10,549 nucleotides of DNA from Euperipatoides rowelli (taxonomy: Eukaryota > Onychophora > Udeonychophora > Euonychophora > Peripatopsidae), in assembly GCA_003024985.2 (NCBI GenBank), contig PXIH01S0025842.1. One strand, 5' to 3'. The notes under the pieces are model-generated. The model did no database searches and was not told where the DNA came from. It saw only the letters and a program-made list of their open reading frames with translations. Numbering within the stretch: position 1 is the stretch's first letter; the number at the start of each line of letters is the position of its first letter. Made by a program: the position numbers and the translations under genes. Shown here one piece after another: positions 7,724 to 10,549 of the stretch.

Positions 7724-8452
7724 ATGGCTAAGTTTGAGTCATTCGACCCTAAAAGGAATAATTGGACATGATAATGCCAACAACTAAAGTTCTTTTTGGA
7801 GGCAAATCAAGTAAAAGAAGATTTAAAACTTCCTACAATATTAACTTTAATGGGGACTTCTACCTTCAACCTGTATTGCGATCTTATAGCGCCAGATCTA
7901 CTGGAGTCTAAGCCAGTAAATGAACTATTTAAAATGTTGGACGAACATTTCAATCCCAAAATGATTGCCAGAACAGAAAGATTCAAGTTACGCTGTAGAA
8001 AACAGGAACCAGGCAAGTCAATTACTGAATTCGCCGCGGCCCTGCGCAAGCTAAGTTTAAACTGTGGATACAAAGAAGACCTGGATAACCAGCTAGCAGA
8101 TCAGTTTGACTTCGGAGCTGCTAACCAAGCGATTCAAAAGAAGCTGTTAGCCGAAGACGAAAGCACATCTTTTGCTACCTTAATACAGATTGCCTCAATC
8201 GCGGAGCTAACTAGTAAGGATGCTGCTAGACTATCAGGCACTTTGTACAAGGAAGAATAAATTTTCAAAATTAAAACTTCTGATAAGGATTATTCTTACG
8301 ATATAATCTGCAAACACTGTGGATCAAACCACCCTTCACAAACCTGCAAATTTTAAAACGAAATTTGTTATTATTGCAAAAAGGAAGGTCATGTAATTTC
8401 CAATTGTAGACCCAGAAAAAATAGAAACTTTGAAAATGCTGAGAGATTTTAA
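7724..8452 (+). pseudogene. gag: Ty3/gypsy gag relic: capsid and two zinc knuckles
   Basis: Gag packages the element's RNA in cytoplasmic virus-like particles. The likely start is ATG 7724, opening MAKFESFDP, a typical gag N-terminus, and one frame runs on from it. Stops break it at 7769-7774 (TGA TAA), 8258-8260, 8354-8356 and 8450-8452. The longest open piece, 7775-8257, is the capsid, with patterns usual in this family: FFLEAN, ITEFAAALRKL, AIQKKLLAED and a late ELTSKDA helix. Nucleocapsid follows in the same frame. The first knuckle is C-x2-C-x3-H-x4-C (8309-8347), the second C-x2-C-x4-H-x4-C (8366-8407); all metal ligands are kept. The signature before AIQKK reads DQFDFGAAN, where relatives usually have DxFVxGLRxE, so it has drifted. 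Family certain; not functional. Confidence 0.92.
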
Positions 8453-8986
8453 AAAAAATTCCCAAGAGTAAGTGATATAAATGAATGCGAGAATTCACTA
8501 TTACTTTATAACTTAGCTATAAATCAAATAATGGGCAACACTGTTAGGCCATACTTTATCAATGTGAAGTTAAATAATGTATCCATTTTTTTTAATTTGA
8601 TACTGGCACTGCTGTAACACTTCTCTCCCTGCATTTATTTAGAGAAAAACTTAATAATGTAAAAATTATGAAAACTGAGGTCAAATTAAATGCATTTCAA
8701 AAAATAATAATCCCAGTTGGAAAAGCAATTGTTAATGTAACTTATAATAATAAAACAGTCCACAACCAAGAACTATTTATTATTAAAGAATGCTCAATGT
8801 CACTTTTAGGCCGTACTTGGATTAAGGCACTAAACTTACTTCAGGATCAAATTCCTATTTTAGAATTAAATCTAGATCCGAAAAATCAATTAGACTTAGC
8901 CTTAATCAAACACAAAAACTTATTTATTCTNGAATTAGGCCTAATTAAAAACTTTAAGGCACATCTTATGTTAAAGGAAAGTTTTC
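8453..8986 (+). pseudogene. pol: Ty3/gypsy aspartic protease and linker relic
   Basis: This retropepsin matures Gag and Pol as a homodimer. Up to about 8593 the sequence continues the gag frame (GNTVRPYFINVKLNNVSI, typical of the protease N-terminus). The catalytic part FDTGTAVTLL (DTG codons 8599-8607) is in another frame, so a net one-base change lies in or near the T8A2 tract at 8586-8595. The protease end is marked by SLLGRTWIKAL (about 8800-8832), equivalent to the usual ILGRDWL. A linker with KHKNLF and ELGLIKNFKAHL leads towards RT; relatives have the same block between protease and RT. Base 8931 is N. A second frame change occurs near 8975-8990. The ATG at 8668 is only an internal methionine. 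Confidence 0.88.
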
Positions 8987-9349
8987 ACACCAAGGTTCTG
9001 TAGGCACAGGCAGGTACATTTTGCACTCTTACCAAAGATAGAGGCAGAGTTGGAAAAACTTCAAAAACAAAATATTATTAAACCAGTGAAATACTCGGAT
9101 TGGGCAGCACCAATAGTGCCCATACTAAAAAAAGACAACAGCTTAAGAATCTGTGCTGACTATAAAATAGGACTGAATAAAAATATAGTAGTGGACCAAT
9201 ACCCACTCCCATCTAGTGAGGAAATATTTGCCAAACTAGCCTCAGGAACAATTTTCTCAAAACTAGATTTATCTCAGGCATATCAACAGGTCCCTGTAGA
9301 TCAGGAATCAGCTCAAAACCTCACAAACCTAATTTTGTCTTCTTGTTAA
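8987..9349 (+). pseudogene. pol: Ty3/gypsy reverse transcriptase, N-terminal fragment
   Basis: RT copies the element RNA into DNA. From 8987 the frame gives a TPRFC-like entry, then FALLPKIEAELEKL, the finger motif DWAAPIVPILKKDN, LRICADYK, DQYPLP and motif A FSKLDLSQAYQQ. The first catalytic aspartate is encoded at 9266-9268. Relatives continue with a THKGL / LPFG stretch, motif B and the YxDD box; here recognisable sequence stops at about DQESAQ and the frame ends at TAA 9347-9349. The upstream protease frame overlaps to a TAG at 9001-9003. There is no genuine start codon in this piece; it was part of a polyprotein. Without the YxDD aspartates, the RNase H domain and integrase it cannot work. 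Confidence 0.92.
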
Positions 9350-9749
9350 AATTATGCAAAAATACTTTTTTTTAAATTATAAACTAAAACTATTTTGTTT
9401 ATTTCGCTTTGCTAGAGCGCAATACTAGTATACTAGCTTTGTATCGTATTTTAATGAAGTATATTAAAAAACAGCAATTCAATTTTTTTAAAAGTGGGAT
9501 ATTTGATATGTTGATTGCCGCAGAGCATGGCGTTTTTATAACGTCACTTGTAAAAGTAATCAAGGCGTGAATAAGAAAGTTGAAAACAACAGTTTGTTAT
9601 TTTCATTACAACCAAATCATTCCTTTCTCACACATGAATTTGGATGTCTAATTAATTTAAAGATGAGTAAGAATTAAGAATAGGCACATTTAATTGTTGA
9701 CCAGGATTTCAACGATTTATGTGTCCTTCTCCAAATCTCCGTGTTTTTA
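9350..9749. other. Gene-free flank of the retroelement
   Basis: No continuation of pol in any frame, and nothing resembling the candidate LTR at 7361-7643, is seen. Minor features are a palindrome ATACTAGTAT (9422-9431) with an overlapping AGTATACT, and a CRE half-site ACGTCA at 9541-9546. Confidence 0.55.
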
Positions 9750-9881
9750 CTCAGAGAAGTCAGAGCATGATCTAAGCATGCTCTGATTTAATTAAGAACC
9801 ACAGAGCTTCATGCTCAGAGTTAATTAACATCTGACTTTTCAGGGTTCAGAGCATGTTCTGATGTGCGAAGTGTGCTCTGA
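9750..9881. repeat. Palindromic cluster of TCAGAGCATG half-sites
   Basis: The half-site TCAGAGCATG occurs at 9760-9769 and 9847-9856; its complement CATGCTCTGA is at 9777-9786. Partial copies are CTCAGAG at 9750-9756 and 9814-9820 and TGCTCTGA at 9874-9881. The pair 9760-9769/9777-9786 is a perfect 10-bp hairpin with a 7-nt loop, and 9847-9862 is a near-perfect 16-bp palindrome. TTAATTAA appears at 9788-9795 and 9821-9828, symmetric about the centre. The whole block folds imperfectly on itself. No coding sequence is seen. Confidence 0.75.
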
Positions 9882-10255
9882 GAAAATAAAGATACGCAGA
9901 CGGGAAGAGATGTGTCTATGTTTGGAATCTTTAGTTTTCCCATAAATATAAGGGACATTAAACTATTATATAAATTAAATTTCATGCAGATATTAAAAAA
10001 AATTCTGTAAAGGTTTAGAGTTTCATATAAATGCACTATCATCAAACATGCTGAAAGTGACATTTTTTACTTAACACAATATTTAGTCAGAATATTGATA
10101 ATTAAAAATGATTTAGTATAAATTTACTATAACCAATATTTAAAATAATTATAATAATTCAGTCTCCTTCTTTAATTAAAATACTGATTTTTTTCTATAA
10201 TACTTAATATTGTACTATGACTTACAGTTTATAATAAAAAATAAAATGATCTTAC
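9882..10255 (-). other. Probable intron downstream of the exon (minus strand)
   Basis: On the minus strand this follows the GTAAGA donor at 10255-10250. It is AT-rich with stops in all frames; a long open stretch on the minus strand (9821-10063) has unbiased, low-complexity content and no recognisable domain. The intron may extend leftwards through much of the window. Confidence 0.4.
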
Positions 10256-10421
10256 TTTGTTGCCTGGTGTCTTTGTTTGTTGTGCTTACTTCTGCAATTG
10301 GTGATGTGTGATTGACAATTTTTTTCAAAAACTCTTTAATTTCATTATCATATTCTATCCATTCACCAATGATTCTCATTGCACTAGTTAATTTGGGTTC
10401 CTTTGTTTGGGGGTTATTACA
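10256..10421 (-). CDS. Internal exon of an unidentified protein-coding gene
   Basis: Read on the minus strand, a T-rich tract and TTATTTTCAG end at 10422 and a good donor AAA|GTAAGA begins at 10255. They enclose 166 bp open in one frame and less AT-rich than both flanks. The exon starts in phase 0 with TGT and ends after one base of the next codon, so it gives 55 residues plus one base. The peptide starts CNNPQTKEPK, has a probable amphipathic helix around MRIIGEWIEYDNEIKEFLKK, and ends in a polar stretch rich in S, T, N, K and Q (EVSTTNKDTRQQ). No signal peptide, membrane segment or catalytic motif is present. I do not recognise the family. The upstream in-frame ATG at 10449-10451 lies in intron and is not a likely start. 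The splice sites, openness and composition make an exon likely. Confidence 0.65.
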
Positions 10422-10549
10422 CTGAAAATAAATAAAATAAGTGATAAACAAACTATAAAACTAGTTGAAAAAAAAAAGAACAAAATTTTGAAAACAAATG
10501 ATATTGCGCCATAGTTAGATAAAGTGCTAGGACATCATTATAATGTGAC
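10422..10549 (-). other. Probable upstream intron end (minus strand)
   Basis: This AT-rich sequence precedes the exon on the minus strand and supplies its pyrimidine tract and CAG acceptor (10422-10424). No earlier exon is seen before the window edge. Confidence 0.45.

Larger units (their letters stand above)
7361..9349 (+). mobile_element. Truncated Ty3/gypsy LTR retrotransposon relic
   Basis: The order LTR-like sequence, short leader, gag capsid, two CCHC knuckles, DTG protease and reverse transcriptase is that of Metaviridae. Protein patterns such as DWAAPIV, DQYPLP and KLDLSQAYQQ fit the animal branch often annotated as K02A2.6-like. The element is dead: several stops in gag, a frame change before the protease, another before RT, and loss of everything after RT motif A. 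RNase H, integrase and the 3' LTR are absent. Its coding part is visibly less AT-rich than the flanks. The left limit depends on the LTR call; the right limit is where RT similarity ends (about 9325-9349). Confidence 0.9.

Noticed and set aside
7807-8073. Minus-strand open frame opposite gag (also 8271-8498)
   Set aside because: Both are antisense shadows of the clear gag and zinc-knuckle coding sequence.
7769-8452. Reassigned stop codons in gag (four TAA and one TGA in frame)
   Set aside because: The stops include TGA, occur with frame changes and truncation, and the host exon reads normally. Pseudogene decay explains them.
9350-9749. 3' LTR of the retroelement
   Set aside because: No stretch here resembles 7361-7643 and no TGTTAGGGAG or ACACAACA end is found.
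9821-10063. 80-codon minus-strand open frame
   Set aside because: It begins in the palindromic cluster, shows no domain and has no matching splice sites. Kept as intron.
1-10549. tRNA or SINE with A and B boxes
   Set aside because: No GGTTCGAATCC-like B box with a correctly spaced A box was found on either strand by eye; a covariance search was not possible here.

Overview
The window looks like AT-rich nuclear DNA from an animal, probably an invertebrate, although the sequence does not fix the lineage. Three things point this way: a spliced exon with good acceptor and donor sites, a decayed Ty3/gypsy (Metaviridae) LTR retrotransposon, and long non-coding stretches filled with degenerate satellite-like repeats, homopolymers and hairpins. 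One ambiguous base (N at 8931) suggests draft assembly. I see no intact gene, no tRNA or rRNA gene, no CRISPR array and no prokaryotic signals.

Layout. Bases 1-116 are the end of a dispersed repeat; a second copy lies at 3786-4238 and is interrupted by about 334 bp. Bases 580-693 are a compact nested hairpin. Bases 1237-1709 hold one copy of a roughly 117-bp repeat family running directly into eight units of a 45-bp tandem repeat, followed by a 128-bp inverted repeat (1737-1864). Two more clusters of the 117-bp family are at 2073-2385 and 4986-5300. Bases 3099-3785 are less AT-rich and carry CRE-like and CpG-containing motifs but no visible gene. Bases 5301-7188 are mostly featureless.

The main recognisable object is the plus-strand Ty3/gypsy relic at about 7361-9349. 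It has a candidate 5' LTR with two TATCGATA boxes and a TATA box, a short leader, a gag frame broken by stops, two zinc knuckles, an aspartic protease with its DTG motif, and the first part of reverse transcriptase. The rest of RT, RNase H, integrase and the 3' LTR are missing.

After it, 9750-9881 holds an unusual cluster of TCAGAGCATG/CATGCTCTGA half-sites in both orientations. At the right end, a 166-bp minus-strand exon (10256-10421) belongs to an unidentified host gene. If that gene continues leftwards, much of the window is one of its introns and the retroelement lies antisense within it. The genes do not form a working system together: one is a dead transposon and the other a single exon.
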